Numbered from the stretch's first letter, positions 24,001 to 38,297 are shown. The stretch: 64,000 nucleotides of DNA from Atrichornis clamosus (GCA_013400975.1 WBMZ01000213.1:1-64000), one strand, 5' to 3'. Translations and numbers: made by a program. Notes: generated by a model not told the origin, from the sequence alone.

Positions 24001-24712
24001 CTGTGTGTTTTGGGTCTCTTTAAAACATCCAAAGGTAAGCTATTTGGGCTCACAGACTATTTTGATGGGTTGGGATTTTTAAGGAAGAGAATATCTACAG
24101 GTAGAGTCAAAGTCAAACGACAGTACCACTTGCCTTACTTATTTCCATCTCTCAGTCTTTGGCCACCCAGAAGGACCTCCAGTCTAACTGTCAAAAAATT
24201 TTGAAAATTTCTTAGAAAATACCCATTTGTGACCATTAATGCTTTTTATGTTGGAAGAGTTCAGTCCCTCCATTGCACATGTATAATGGCACCAATGATT
24301 GAAATAAATCATATGACCCCTTGTGTTTCCTGAATAGCTTAATTGGAATACTAAATATTCCTATGGCTACCACATGTCTGACTTTTCCCAGCCAGTCACA
24401 TTGGGCAGATGTGTGTAGCTCATCCCTGTCGGAGACAACGTGTTTATTTTGCAGCAAACTCCAGGGAGAGGGATTCAGGTTACTGCAGGGCAGCACCACA
24501 CCTCCCACACACACACCTCTAAATTACAATCTTGCTTTTGAAAACAAAGGCCTTCTGAGAGGTCAGTTGGACACCTCCCCATACCCTCACCTTCTTACTG
24601 TTTTTTGCTACTCGTCTGTCAGAGAAACCGTATTCCTGCCAATCTTCTCAGCATCTGTTTCATCTGATGATTAGCATACATCATTTGCCAATTAGCATTT
24701 CCTAATTATTAC
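18056..24712. other. Unique noncoding DNA, no gene seen
   Basis: No gene, RNA gene or transposon recognised. Small open frames (for example 18891-19175 plus, 22071-22406 plus with overlapping frames on the other strand, 24321-24674 plus) have no domains or splice context I can support. A homeodomain-type TAATTA cluster lies at 20550-20575. Confidence 0.6.
20548..20578. promoter_or_regulatory. Homeodomain-type TAATTA pair
   Basis: Two TAATTA sites start at 20550 and 20570, twenty bases apart (about two helical turns), with a further TTAATA core between them. TAATTA is the core of many paired-class and Antp-class homeodomain sites. In AT-rich DNA such clusters also arise by chance. Confidence 0.25.
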
Positions 24713-24732
24713 TGGGCACCTGGCAGTGCCCA
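24713..24732. other. 7-bp inverted repeat with E-box
   Basis: Arm TGGGCAC, spacer CTGGCA, arm GTGCCCA. The left arm and spacer contain CACCTG, an E-box. The arms are short, so chance is likely; it is recorded because it is perfect and unusually GC-rich for the region. Confidence 0.4.
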
Positions 24733-26129
24733 CAGCAAATTGTGCCAGGAAGAAAGCAAATGTGTCCACTCTCCTCACTGACTCCACTAGAGTCTCCAAT
24801 GGTGCTCCCTGCCTCTGCCTTATCTCTTCTACCAGCCAGTTCAGGTCAGCATACATTTCACGGCTGCTTCACTAAATGACTCTCTGAAAGCTAATCCATC
24901 CCTGAAGCAGCTTGTGGATGCTCAGACTCCAGCTACAAGCATGGGCCATACTCCTTGTCCCTGGCACTGAACCTACAGACTAGGCCGCTGTTTCTGCACC
25001 CCTGCCGTGGTGCCTCTCATCTATTCATGTCCTAATCAGCACAGGAATGGTCCTTAGCAAATACCCAAGCATTTCAAGGTTTGGCCTGTGTCAGTAATTT
25101 CTTTGGTTTCTCTGCAGAATGGCAATAAAAAACATTCCTCTTACAACATTATAATAAGGGATCTGGCCACTTTTGAAGCACTCAAATATTCTTTTAGGGA
25201 TAGCACCTTAAAAATATAGTGTAACTAATAATGTCTGAGGATTTTTGCTTATTAATTTTAAGACTTAAATGAATTTCAGATTTTTAAATTCTGCGGATGG
25301 GGACTAGCACGTCAGTATGCAAGTACTTATTAGATTTACAAGAACATTGACTTTAAGTTTATTCAAACCACGTTTCTTCTATTAATATTACACTGTTGTG
25401 CCAATCTCACAGCAGTTGGTATGTTATGAAGAAAACATCAGAGGGGTGTGGCAGTTGTCTGCAAAAGTTCAAAACAACACCATGGCTACTGACATGATAT
25501 TGCTCATCTTGGTCTAACATTCTTAACCTTTTCTTGACCCAGGATTCATAATCAAAAAAAGGAAAACAAGAGGAAGGCTCTTAGAGGGGTTTTGTTTCAC
25601 CTAAGATCAGGACGTCTGCCATACAGACCTCTCTGCCTGGGATAGGCATTACCAGCTCCCTTCGAGGTCAGCAAAAGGACTGTACTTCCACCGTGTAGCT
25701 CATTTGAACAGGTTGTCTTCTTGAGCGTGAGACAAATTGTTCTCAGAAGAGCTGGCCAGCTCAGATGTAAACACCTAATTCAGACAGATGAATCCTGCCT
25801 CCACTCTGCTCCTCATAAACATCATTAATTTACAGAACTGGTGCAGAGGAGGAGAAAGAGAAGTAGCTACTTCTGCAAATATTAAATAGAGGGTCCAGCA
25901 GGGAAGGGTTACCGTCCACCCACTTCCTCACCCCCCAGAATCACCCTTGGTGCATGAGCTAGGGAAGGAGGCATTGGAGCCTGTCAGCAGCCGTGCTTCC
26001 AGCTTCCCACCAAGGCTTCCCGGTGGAGCAGGGAGTGGGACAGCACAGGGTTTGTGGCACTGAAACAGCACGTCCTCTCCCCCTTCATGCAGGGCACTCT
26101 TACCTTCTGTTGCCTGCAGCTATAAAAAT
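24733..26129. other. Moderately GC-richer noncoding DNA, no gene seen
   Basis: The stretch around 24750-25030 and again 25560-26090 has more C and G than its neighbours but few CpG, so it is not a CpG island. No transposon family was recognised and there is no long open frame. Confidence 0.55.
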
Positions 26130-26420
26130 CTCTTCTGTTATTAATTATCTTCAAACTTTTTGAAGTAAGAACAGCTTTCCCACGTTATCCCTGACACTGA
26201 AATTCACACTATCAGAATTATGTTATTTATTATTCCTTTGCCTTATTAAGAACCGAGATGTTTTATTTTTACTAATTGCAGAGATTTGGTGGCAATTTAG
26301 TTGGTTTTCTGAAAGTTACCTTTCATTAAGCTGGAGTGTATCACTTTCAGAAATGCAGTAGTGTTCTTCTGTCATGTGAGCACTATTAAAAATGCTCCCT
26401 TTTGATGTGCAACCCCTTTA
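26130..26420. promoter_or_regulatory. Candidate conserved noncoding element (by appearance only)
   Basis: Unique AT-rich block with TTATTAATTA near 26139, several ATTA and TAAT cores and a small perfect inverted repeat, CTTCAAA-CTT-TTTGAAG, at 26151-26167. It lacks open frames and repeats. Function is inferred from texture only. Confidence 0.22.
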
Positions 26421-29400
26421 AATCTCTACATATATGTGAAAGCCGTCTGGCTCTAAGGCAGGGGTTCTTATTTGGTTTTTTTACAACCTAGCAGAGAATA
26501 AAACTAATAAGTATTTCTCATTCTTTAAAGATTGATTTATTATCAGTTCCAAAAACATGCCTTTTCGTTTGGAAAGTCATTTGCTCAGTTATGATTGGAT
26601 ATAAACAGCTGCTAAGGGTCAGCACAGGCCTTGGTGCTTGTTATTGCTTGCACTCCTTATGATTTTAGCTCAGCATAACTAGCAGTGGTGTCCTGGGATT
26701 CCAGAGTCTGTACTGATTACCAACAAAAGCCTCTTTAAGATCAGCAGAAGCAGTCTAGGGACTAATGGTGCCAAGGCAGTCTGAGGCACTGGAGCAATGC
26801 CGCAGGTCATAAAATGAGCAATGACAATTGCCCTGTCCTTGCTGATTTTATCAGCCTGAGAGTTTTTTTGGTATCACACGGAAGACAAAAGGAATCTTTA
26901 GTCTTGAATAATATTATCAGCAAACATGACCTGTTTGGGGCTTGTTTTTTGATTTTTGTTTTCAGTTTGGTTTTGCTGCTGATCGTTTATTGTGTTCTAA
27001 AAGGCAGGTGGATGTCTTAGTTATGATATATACAATGGTTTTTCACCTGCAGCAGCTCTTCTCACTAGCTTCTTACTTTCACTTTCTTAATATGCTTATT
27101 TTGGAGACAGGAACAAAGAAAAATGAAAACTTATACAATTTAAAATGTGTTTATATATGTTGTAAACTGTATATTACTGTATGAATAGTTAATCTGTACG
27201 TCAAATTCACCTCATCAGTAGAGTTTTCATCCTGGCTTAGGCTAAAATGAAAATGATCTGTGACTACCTCATCTCTGACTCCACATGAACATTTCAGAAA
27301 ACTACTATATGACTGGCACTCTGTGCAAAGTGCACAGGGATCAGACTGAAGGAGTGTTCAGGCTCCTTGAACTGTGATCATCTGAATGAGAAAGATTTCA
27401 AAAAGCATCATGGAATTACCCAGAAGTTACACCAGAGATGAATTTGGCCTTTAGAATGAGATTTTATACATCTCATTCACACACAGCAAAATATTTCATC
27501 ACAAGTGGAGACATTTTTTTAAGAGAGTCTTAAAATTAATCCCAAATGAGGAAGCCTCTCTCTGAATGAGTGAAACTTGGCAGATTTACAAATTCAAACT
27601 GAGATGCATTGCAGATCTTGTGCAGGGAAATTTGTATACTATCTGCCCACATGATACCTGGTTAAAATCAGGGCTAGTAATTTAGTAGTATCATATTTCT
27701 ACTGAATTAAATACATCATAGAAATAAAACACATTAACAAGCAGTTCAGGTTCACAGTGGTCTGAAGTACTGGCTATTCCCACTTCCAAAAAGACCCACA
27801 TATTTCAAGTATATGCAACCTCAGTTTCTCTCAGGCCCAGTATTGCTAAGGTGCTTGGGCACCAAATTATCTTGGCTTTTAAATAAGACTTGAGCTCCTA
27901 AATAAGTTGCCCATTTTTGAACTAAAAATAAATAAATTGAAAAAAAGTCCTGAAATTAACTTCAAGGGGCCAAAACAAGAATTTATTTTTTTTTCTGTAT
28001 GTGAAAATCTCATTCAAAACACAGAGAGTTTGGGGTGACCAAAAAATAGTCTGGAACTATAAGCTTGTAATTGCTTTGCAGATCACTTATATTTTTTATG
28101 CATAATTTTAATGATATCTGGCACAAATCATCACAAATGACAATCCAGAGTTCAAATAGGAAGTGTAAAATTTCTATGACATAATTCATTTCTGGCAGCA
28201 GGGGAAACTTAAATCAAGATTCAGACAATTATGTAAGCAGAGTGGAGACAGTTTGTCACACATCACTTCTGTCTTGGAATTGCCTGTGTGCTCTTTCAGC
28301 TACCTCTGTTGTTCATTTCGAGGTATTCATGCAAGGTGTCTAATAGGACGTTACTGAGGGATCTCATTGTAAGTGGTGCAGTAGACAGAAACATTTAGCA
28401 CATTATTAAGCAGGGGAACACAGACAGGGTCAAAAAGCAGTAGAAGTAAAATGGTAAAAGAATGGAAAGGTAAACGTCTTATCAAAGGAAGGCTCAGATA
28501 AAAAGACAGTTTCCACTACATACATATCCTTATAAGAAAGCAGAATATATGTTTTTTAGCTAAGTGCCCAACTGTGTGCAAAGACCTCTTCATAGGAAAC
28601 TGAATAATATTTTAGACTTCCTTCAAAATTCTCATGTTTTGGTCAACACACAGGTAGACCCTTTTCACATAAACATTCACTAAAAACTTATGGAAGAATT
28701 TTGAAGTAAAAAGAGGATCTCTGACCAAGGAAGACCAGGGGAAACAATGGACAGAGGCAGTTTGAATATTTGAGTCAAGCTTATGGCCTTCCCATCTTTC
28801 CTATCTCCAGTGGCCTTCTCATCTTTTTGATGTTCAATATGCATCAATACCCAGGTTTGCATTTTGTAGGCAGGCAGTGTGTTCCATTAGTCAGTTAAAT
28901 TTCTGAAACAGATGTTTGGTTTTCCTCATGTATCCATTCCCTTCTTAGCTATCTTTAAGAACTGAATCTACCCCAATTCCTTGACTTAAAGAACAAATGT
29001 TTCTTGCAGGATCAGGCAGAGAGGCAAAGGCATAGCCAAGAGCAAGCAGTTACACTTTCTCCCTCAGCATACCTATGGCCTGTTCTCAACCTGCTCTTTC
29101 TTGTCTGCACCAACTCTGAAAGGGACACCATATAAAACACTCTTCACGGGAGAAATTTTTGCTGGACAGTTCCCTAATCATATTTCCAGAGTCTCTGTGG
29201 CGTGATCAGTCAATTACCTGTGGCAACTTTTGACGTTTGCTGCAATTCATACCAAATCCTTTAAACCACTGCGTGAAGTACAACTGTGCTTTATGGAAAC
29301 ACCAAAAAGACAGTGCAACTCAGATTTCCATAACCCTCTGAAAGAATAGCCACGGTAATAGCCAAGGAAAACTTGAGAGACACTGAGTTCTGTTTGTTGC

Positions 29401-31025
29401 TCAAGCTTAGGGTTAAAACACGTATATACTCAATTGACTCTGTGATACCACTCTTGTGTCACTCTGTGGGGAATAAACTGGCTAATATCAAGTTATTAAG
29501 TGCCAGTAAGTGTTCAGAATTGTTATATAGAAAACACACTCACATGATCTATGTTTCGGGTTGGGGGGTTGATTATTTTTTTAAATGGACAATCTTGTGC
29601 CCATTTCTTTTTTTATCAAAAATAGGTTGATGAAGATGTGTTGGGAGGAGATGGCGCACACTTCAGCTTGACTTTGATGTGGAGTCAGAATGACTCACAG
29701 AGATTCCCAATCTACTAAGACATACCCCTAGACGTTTGTGTAATTTTGCCCACTTCACAGTCAGTCTACTTACCAACACGAGTAAAGTTATGCAGCTACC
29801 CTAGTGTCTTCTGCATATTTTTATGTGATTGCATGCCTTTCCTTTAAAAACACGCAAATTTAAATACAAGATGTAGCTTGATTATTTGCAGGAGAAGCAT
29901 AAGATGAACATAAAAATATCTGTTTTACCTAGGACTCCCTAATAATCCAGAATCTTCAACCTATTTCCAAAGTTATTCAGGCCACCTTTATTTTTCTTGA
30001 CATTTTTTCAAATCCAGAAACCAAAAGGACTTTGTTCAAATGTGGTTTGTTTTATAATGCTTCTCTTTTTAACATTCAGTGCTACTTTAAAATTGTATCC
30101 AAATATGGCAACATGCTGGCCTAATTTTGTGAAGACAATGATAAATAATAAATGTTGGTGAAAGAGGAGAAGTAGAATACAAGCTGTTTCAGTTATATCT
30201 AGGATTTTAAATTTTTTTTTCTTTTTCTAGGAAACGGAAAACTAGAAATGCCATGAAAGCTTTTAGCCTTGGAAACACTTCTATAAGAAAAAGAGGAGTG
30301 AACTGTTGATTTCATTCAAATGTGCAAGTTCTAAATGGTAATATTTATAAATGCTACCCCATCAAACAGTTCGCACTGCCAACATCAAGCAAAGAGATGT
30401 CTTTAAGAAGCAAAAAAGAATCATAGCAGGAAAAACATTATGTGCCTAGTGTAGGTATGCAAAAGTAGAGGATCTTGGGGCATGAATCAGCAAGAAGCAC
30501 CAGTGAATTAATTGAAGAATATGGCAAGCAAATTCAAAAATGAAAAAAAAATAGATGGCATCTTATCTCTAGTACTGAATGAGTAGGATCCTTTTATAAC
30601 TGTGTTTTCTCTAACTGGACTCTTGTACTGCACCAGCTAACGTAACACAATATAAAACACCTACAATAATTAGACTGTGATCAATTAGAAATTAAAAACC
30701 AAAGCTCACACTTCATATCAATTAAAATACTCATCCTATAGTGCTCTCAGACAGAAATATTTGTGAAAAGGTAAAAAGTGCATTGGTTGCACAGCTTGTA
30801 AAGTCTCAGTGATTACAACAAAAAACTGTCAGTTTCTTGCTTGTGTATACCAATTGGTAATTCCTAACAGAGGTACAGAAAAGATGGAAAGATTCTGTAT
30901 TGAGTACTATGCAAAAATATTGGGATGTTCCCATTACTATACAGGAGCACTTGCTGTATACAGATATAGTTGTTACTAACCATATCTGCATACTTTTACA
31001 GGATAAAAGTGTTTAACAAAAGTAC
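26421..31025. other. Unique noncoding DNA, no gene seen
   Basis: AT-rich sequence without recognisable transposons. The longest open frames are 60-85 codons. Short AT dinucleotide and poly-T runs occur. Nothing supports a gene. Confidence 0.65.
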
Positions 31026-31060
31026 ACACGTGGGTCATTGGCCTGACATGGCCCACGTGT
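31026..31060. promoter_or_regulatory. 35-bp hairpin carrying two CACGTG E-boxes
   Basis: Left arm ACACGTGGGTCAT (31026-31038), spacer TGGCCTGAC, right arm ATGGCCCACGTGT (31048-31060). Twelve of 13 arm positions pair, and the one mismatch would be a G-U pair in RNA. Each arm holds CACGTG, the canonical bHLH E-box (MYC/MAX, USF, CLOCK-BMAL1 class), including CpGs in otherwise CpG-poor DNA. Factor binding is inferred. Alternatives are a chance palindrome or a cruciform-prone site. Confidence 0.5.
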
Positions 31061-34000
31061 CCTGGATGAGGAAAATCTCTCACACAGTGCTGTTTGATAT
31101 CTGCTTCCTAGAAAGTTTAATGCTACAAGTGGGACCTTATATTGAACATGTGTAATCTTGAAATTGGAGTTCTCATGAGATTTGAGGCCTAATTTGATAG
31201 TCAAAAGACATTTTTGAAGTATCTCTGCTTTGCCTAATACAGCTGTAGAAGAGGGATAAGTGGGACCCTGCAGTAGTCTGAGGTTGCTGGTGGGCAGTTG
31301 AACTGGGTGACAAGAACAAAGCAAGCAAATGTAAGCATGGAGCACAGGAGGCTGGTGGTAGTGAGGATATTTGGTAAAGACAAAATGCAGATCCTGAATG
31401 TGTAACTCTAGACTCTTGTCTGAACTCAGATATTAGTGACACTTAGAGGAAATTAGCAAGGAGCCCTGGCAGCCTTTCAAATCACGTGTCAAAACACTTC
31501 TGATGCCTGTTTTAAAATAAAGCGTCTCATTTAGAAAGCAGAAGACAGGTACTTCAGTCAGACAAGATGATCTCTGCAGTTTGCAGCATGACTGAGTGAT
31601 TCATTTTAAGTCACAAGTTAATCTTCAAGTGATAACACAGGCCAGAAGTCCTAATAACTATGTCCAGCTTCCCAATAAAACAATAATCAATGGAATACTA
31701 ATAGAGTGATGCCTGACCCACTGGATTATTAATTCGGGTATATGTAAAAAAGAATCTGTAGAGCAGAAAAGCTGAGTTATTCAGTCTGAGACAGAGCAGA
31801 GTGGGCTGCAGCATCAGGCAATGATTGCATGAAGGACAACATGACTCCTGACACTCCTTCTACTGTGTGACTGTACACAGACCACTCCATATCCTCTCCC
31901 ACTCTCTCTCTACCCTGACTGCTTATGCAGTGAAGTCTGTAGTACAGGAATGCTGAGTCTTTTCAACCTCCTCATAACAAGGTCCTCCAAAACAAAATTT
32001 TCAAATGATGAATGCCCTTAACCTTTCTATTATCAGCCGGGTGCTAAATATGCATAAAACTGTATGTGAACGTTCTGCTGGTTTTCCTTTATTTGATCGT
32101 CTTATCTACCAGTCCAACACAAAGACTGAGAAAATAACTGTCACCTAATTTGGAGCTACTTTTATTTTAAATAAACATATTCTTTGACTAACAACCTGGC
32201 CACCATGCAGTGTGCCACTGGATTCAGATTTGGCCCCAACCCACTGTAGACCAAGTAATCTCAGGCATGTGAGTCATTAGAAGAATCCCTCTGAATGTTG
32301 CACATATAATTGCAGCAAAAAGACTACCTCTATTTGCCTCTCCTGAAATGGCTGTAGTGTAGACAAGCAGGCTCTGTTGATACTTCTCAAAACCAATTAT
32401 TCATCTGTTAACAATTCAACTATTCTGTCCCTCTTGCCTCCTTTTTAAGGTCATGCTTTTCATGTAGACATTTAAAAGCTTCACTATGCAACTTATACAA
32501 AGATTTTATTATTGTGAAATACATTAAATAAAATATAGCAACAAAACACAGGATAAAAAGAGGATTATAATGAACATTCCTGTTGAAGAAAATGCCTGTT
32601 TAACTCCTTTTGAATACTGGTGTATAAAACCTTGTCTCTAATCAATATTTACTTTAGCCTTCACCTTGGCCACAAAAAGCAATCCTTTATCTGTTAGTGC
32701 ATCTCTAATTTAGAGAAAAGTCATGTTTGCAGGATGTGTCTTCAAGGATTTTGTAAAGTGTAAACTTAAAGTTCAATATTTTTATGCATGTTTGACAAAA
32801 GTTGAGGAATTTTAATCAAATATATTAGAGATATTTTCTATTAGGTCAGCTACCTCATCTGTGCTGCCAAAAAATAAAAGACATTCCTTCCAATGCAGTC
32901 CCTAGTGTTTTGCTTGGCTGTGCTTCAAATGACTCAAGCCAGAAATATTTTTATATAATTTTACATTATTTATATCTTATGAAAAGCTGGACTTGCCTCT
33001 GATAAGGAGAAAAGTCCCAAAGATGACATAGGTGTCATGATAAAGACTATCCTGAACATCACAGAAATCTGTTACCTTGTGTAGAATACAGATCAGATAC
33101 CTCTTCCTTGCTACTTGAATTTCATTGGAAGAGCTGGACACACCCAGATTGGAGCTGGCATCAGAATGGGACAGACTGTGACAGTTTTACTCATGCCAAG
33201 AAGCAATTTACTCCACAGGGGTGTTCCTTGACTTGAGTGAGCCAACTTATTTTGAGTCTGTATTTAGTGTGAATGAAGGTACTGTAAATTTCACTAAAAG
33301 TGAAAGCACTTTTGCATAGTTATAAAATAATTTGAACTCATAGATTAGGCGTTCCGAGCAGTGAGATGATGTCGCAGCATCTCTTGCACCATCACCTATA
33401 AAGATAATGAAATGTTACCAAACTCAACTGCAGATGCCTGAGCTGCTGTGAAGCCAATCCCACACAAAAGCACCTGTTGGAATACAGCAGTAGATAACAT
33501 AGTCACTAGAATGGAATAAAACAGAATAGACAATGAATTTACAGCACAAGTTATTCGCAACCCAACTGAAAATCAGAGCCATTAGGTGTAAGACCACATG
33601 CTAGAAGATGAGCCCTGCAATATATATATCAGCAACAGTAAAGTAGGAATAAGCAAGGTGATATCACTACTACCAAAACACTGTGGATTTTCTTAGAATT
33701 AAAATGTAATTATATTTGAGGAGAAATTCTGAAATACTTGGGTAAGTTCTGGTGGGTTTGTTTTCCATTTGCAGTATTCACCAGATGAAAAGTATGATGA
33801 AACTAAAAGCTAGCTGTTCATTTGGTGTTTCTGGTTGAGAGCAGAAGAAGGAGAGAGAGCTTATTCTCATGAGGTTTCCAGTAGATTTCATGTCAAAGAG
33901 GTTAGAATAGTTTGAATAAACTCCACATAAACATCTGGGGCCAGATTCATGGGATATTCCAGCTGCTTTGGAGCAATTTGGTGACACAAAGGAGCAGTAA

Positions 34001-37000
34001 AACCCACTTTACTGGCCATTTAAGTCAAGTTTATGGCTGCTTTGCATTCCCAGAGCAGCTCAAAACAGCCAATACCAGTGGAACTCAATCTGAATTTCTG
34101 GGCTTTCAGCTGAACTGCAACCTAAGTCCAAAGTTCTCTAATGTGTCCATTTCTACTAGACATAACATCCTAACTCAGCATGTGTCTGCTCATCACCACC
34201 TTTGTTTACAGCATGATTGTAATGATCTAATTAGGAACTAAAAGTACTTTCAGTCAATTAACAATCCTTGAAGTTTAAAAAAACACAACTTTCACTGAGT
34301 TCAAGTAATTGGTAAAGAAATGGAGCATTTTCTTTCTAATTAATCTGTTTCTCAGGATGCACACTGTAATTTTGGTCCCTGTAATACGGTATAGCTCTGG
34401 TTATTAGCAAACTATCAGCTTTGCATTGAGTTTCCCAGACCTCAGGGCTGAAGCTTGCCAGGCTTGCCCTGTCTGGGCTTTTCTTGACCAGCTGGCAACT
34501 TTGCTTTTCTTGATTTATCTTTAACATTAATTTTTCTAATGTAACAGGTACCTCTGGGTAATTTGTTTTAGTTTTGTTTATCTTTATGTGGTACCACTGT
34601 GATTTTACAACTCTAATATATATAATGATGTAGTTTATGGAAATCCAGGCCTGGTGTGACAGCAGAGAAGTGGGGAGACAGGATGCAAGGTAGAATACTT
34701 CCATGGGACAATAAGAAATGTGTACACAGGCTTGGCACTCCAGACCCACAGCTGTAAGCAACTAACCTGCAGTCATGTAAAGAAATGCACACCTGGGACT
34801 GGACAAAACTGGGTTTAGGTATAACTGAGAATGAAGACACAATATCTAGCCTACAAAAAGACACATATACAGCAAATTTGGACGTAACTTAAAGCTGAAG
34901 ACCCATGAGGAAAGAGCAAATAAGTAACTATATGCTAGTAAGGATATAGAAAAACCCTAATTGAGGAAGAGGAAACCATCAAGATGAACATCATATTTCT
35001 CCCAGTGAACAAGTCTGCATTGCACCCCCAAGACCTTTAATGGCAAAATGAAACCACCAGCCTTAAAAGCCAGAAGAATAGGAAAATGTTGAGCATAATA
35101 ACAGAATAAGGGGTGGAAAATAATTGTTTGTACAATAATTTTAACTGCATTATTATTATTAATGAGTCTTTCTGCATTAAAATATTTTTTTCTGAAGTAA
35201 TTAAATTTGGACAAATGATTCTTGAATTATACTGTAAAGATTTTAGATATGACAACCAAAAATGTTTGGCTTTGTATATAAAGTGTATTTCCTCTTTGCT
35301 CATGAACAATATTGTGAACATAACAACACATATAACAAATAATAGTGATCACCCACCACCTCCCAGGATTTTGCTGAAATGCATTATTGAATGTTCTTGA
35401 GGACATTGAATACTATAATCATGAGTACCATGAGTACCATTAACAGAATGTAGTAGGAGAGCTAAATGAAAAATGGTGAGGAAATGAATAACCCTGTACT
35501 TAGAACAGGGTTTGCATTTAATGTGATACATAAGGCTTGGAACTCCATACCACCTGTGAAGAGTAGAACAGTCATGAAGGACCAGTCAGTCATTCCTTAG
35601 GTGAAGCGGGAGTCCTTGGAAGTACAGCATAATGGTGTTGGCTGCAGAAGCTAAATTAACATTACACCAGGAGCTATATATTTCCTGGTTTTTCAGTGCT
35701 TCATTTAGCAACCTTAATATTCTTTTAACCACAGGTATTTAGTGTAATGTATATGCTATATCTGTTTTCTTATTAGATTTTTTTTCCTTTCCTGCCTGTC
35801 CTTTAATAGGGATGGATGGAGCAATTAAAACACAGCTCCACTTCAGAGCATACTGCAAAACCCAGGAGGAGCTTCTGCCTCTCAGAGTGCCAGAGGGCAT
35901 AGCTGGCAGCAGCTGTGCCATTTCTTCCCAAAGTGTTATATATATATTTATGTATATACTTTTTTGCAGCTAATTATTTCAGATGGACACACAAAAGGAA
36001 ATAGAAGCTATGACCTGATTTATTATAAAATGCCTTTAGTGTTTATTAGTACATTACATTATAGCCAAAATAGATTTTATAAAGGAAGGTGAAGGTAAAA
36101 GAGGACAGATTCCTTAATCTCCATAACCTCAGAATATCTATAAAGAAACACCCCATTATCTTGACATTATTATCTCTGCATGTAAGTTTTGTCTAAGAGT
36201 ATATTCCCATCTCTGAGACAATTTTCACTAATTCTTTCCTCTCTTTTATCTTACAGCCTTTTTTAAAGTGGTTATAAATATGCAAGGAGTTGATTTCAGT
36301 CCTCATTTTCAACTTCAATAATTTCAAATATAATAGAGAAAATTTTGCCTATTTGCAAAGTACATACGTTGCAGTGGAATAAATGTATACCATATATTAT
36401 CAAAGTCAGAACATCTGGATTTGAATTTAGTACCTTCAAAACTCATTCTGTTTTTCATTGGAAAGTTTGCTTCCTCCAAATCCTAAATAAGAAATCTTGG
36501 ATTGATCTATAGATTAACTCATCCTATGTTTCAACTGAACATATCTCTTAAACAGTGAGAATGAGCAATGCAACAGTGTGGAAACTTCATCAAGTCAAAA
36601 ATCCCAAATAGAAGAGCATAGGAGTGTGAGCTACACCAAAAAGCAGCCCCTCTTCTTCTGTGGGGTATCTTAGGCAGACACAGGTTCATCTTCATCTAAT
36701 CTGAAATACAGTCACCTTACATCTCTTAGGCAAATAAAATGTTTTCATTTGAGCTATTCTAATTCCCTAGCTAAATATCAGAATATGTCACTTCCTACTT
36801 ATAGCATGTTGAACAATTCCAAACTTTTATTAAAAATTATGGTTTGATTTTTAAAAAAAGTTTGTTCAAAACATCACACTGAAAACTCACACCCAGCTCT
36901 ATATTTAATTTATAACCAGTGTCACAGTAGACTTCAATCTATATCAGGAAAATACAGATAACTGAAAGGACTGATGTGTTTTCTGTATATATGCTATAAT

Positions 37001-38297
37001 TTGGCTTATTAATTAATTAAAATTAATTAGATTCTTCCCTTCTACTTTCATTATCCACTTCATTGCTTATTCGTTTATTAGGTTTGGACATATTATAACA
37101 CCAAATTTTCTGTGGAGGGATATGTGGTTTTGGGTTGCTGGGGAAGTGGGGAGAACTGTTTTATTTTACAGTATTTAATCCTCTGCAGCCAAGATTCCTG
37201 TGTGTTTCTGTAGTCTTTGCTCCTTTAGCTATTTCTGTGGTTCCAAGAACAAGGGAGTGAAAGAAAGAAAATACACAACTAGTTGTACTTGCTTATTTTA
37301 AGATGCTTCTTTTTCTACAGCACAATAAAAAACAACCACGAGCCTCATGAGTATAACACAGAAGACAGTATAGTAGTGCATTTCATGCTCTATTATCTTA
37401 TTTAGCGATACATCAGATTTTAAAATTAATGTAGCAATAGCATTTACTTAAATAAACCATGCCACAAATACAGGGAAAAGCCATTGAGAAGGATTAGCAG
37501 GGAGACAGCTTTTAGGATGTCTGTGTTAGCACAGTATATTACATTTAAAAATACACAAAGTTAAGAACACCACGTTTGCTTTTTTATCGTTATCTGTCTG
37601 ATAGGCTATTTATTTCAGAAAATAGTGATTGAGTACTGGCTGCCAGGTAATAAGCTTTCTCTAGTCTGTTATAGGAATTAAATTATCAGCAATCAGTAGC
37701 TCTCCTGGTAGCCATGTATTATATGTACAACACACTAGCTGTCCTTTAAATCAAGATGTATCTTTTAATCAGAAGTATCTTCTACCCATAAAGAATTCAA
37801 AGTTGGTGGAAGTCCAAACCAAGTTATAAAAAAAGAAAAAGGCCAACTCATTCATGAGTTAGTGTGACTGAGGCTGTCACAGTTATTTTTATTTCTATGC
37901 AAGCACGCAGTGGTCTCTGTGTGGTGCAGGACCCTGGGTAGGCTCAGGGCTCTGTGAGGCAGTCATTCTCCTGTGCTGCCCTAGAGGTTTAGCAGGAAGC
38001 ATCTGGAAAGCTCTGTGCTCCACCGTGTCCTCTTCACTAATTTCACTAATGAAAGAGTCAGTCATCTTTTGGAGCGATGTACCATACTGCCTTTTGCTTT
38101 CTCAAAGAGGTTAAGCCTCTTGATATGAGCTCAAGAGAAGCCAGAATATCCTTCCTCTAACAGCAGCAGAATAGCTTCACCAAAGGCCTTTGTGGAAAGC
38201 AAGGTGAGTTCAGAAAGAGCTGGGATTTATGAGCCACTACACGGGGCAGCTGCATTATTACTGCATCAGGTACTGCCAGCTGACAGACCACAGTGAT
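31061..38297. other. Unique noncoding DNA, no gene seen
   Basis: The largest open frame is 141 codons on the minus strand (34336-34761). It has no domain, and another frame on the same strand overlaps it, so I treat it as chance. TA microsatellite-like runs occur near 33618 and 35939. The part at about 37380-37760 resembles conserved noncoding DNA by eye. Confidence 0.6.
37007..37030. promoter_or_regulatory. Dense TAATTA cluster
   Basis: Three TAATTA sites start at 37010, 37014 and 37024, the first two overlapping. The stretch is purely A and T up to the final G. It could be a homeodomain-factor cluster or an AT-rich microsatellite-like slip product of TTAA units. Confidence 0.3.

Noticed and set aside
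24321..24674. 117-codon open frame on the plus strand
   Set aside because: Low-complexity Ser/Thr/Leu-type peptide, overlapped by a 92-codon frame on the other strand; no family recognised.
31940..31995. CR1-like phrase (CTTTTCAACCTCCTCATAAC)
   Set aside because: A single short resemblance without the neighbouring CR1 segments or tail.
34336..34761. 141-codon open frame on the minus strand
   Set aside because: No domain, signal or splice context. At this base composition an ORF of this size is expected about once by chance in 64 kb over six frames.
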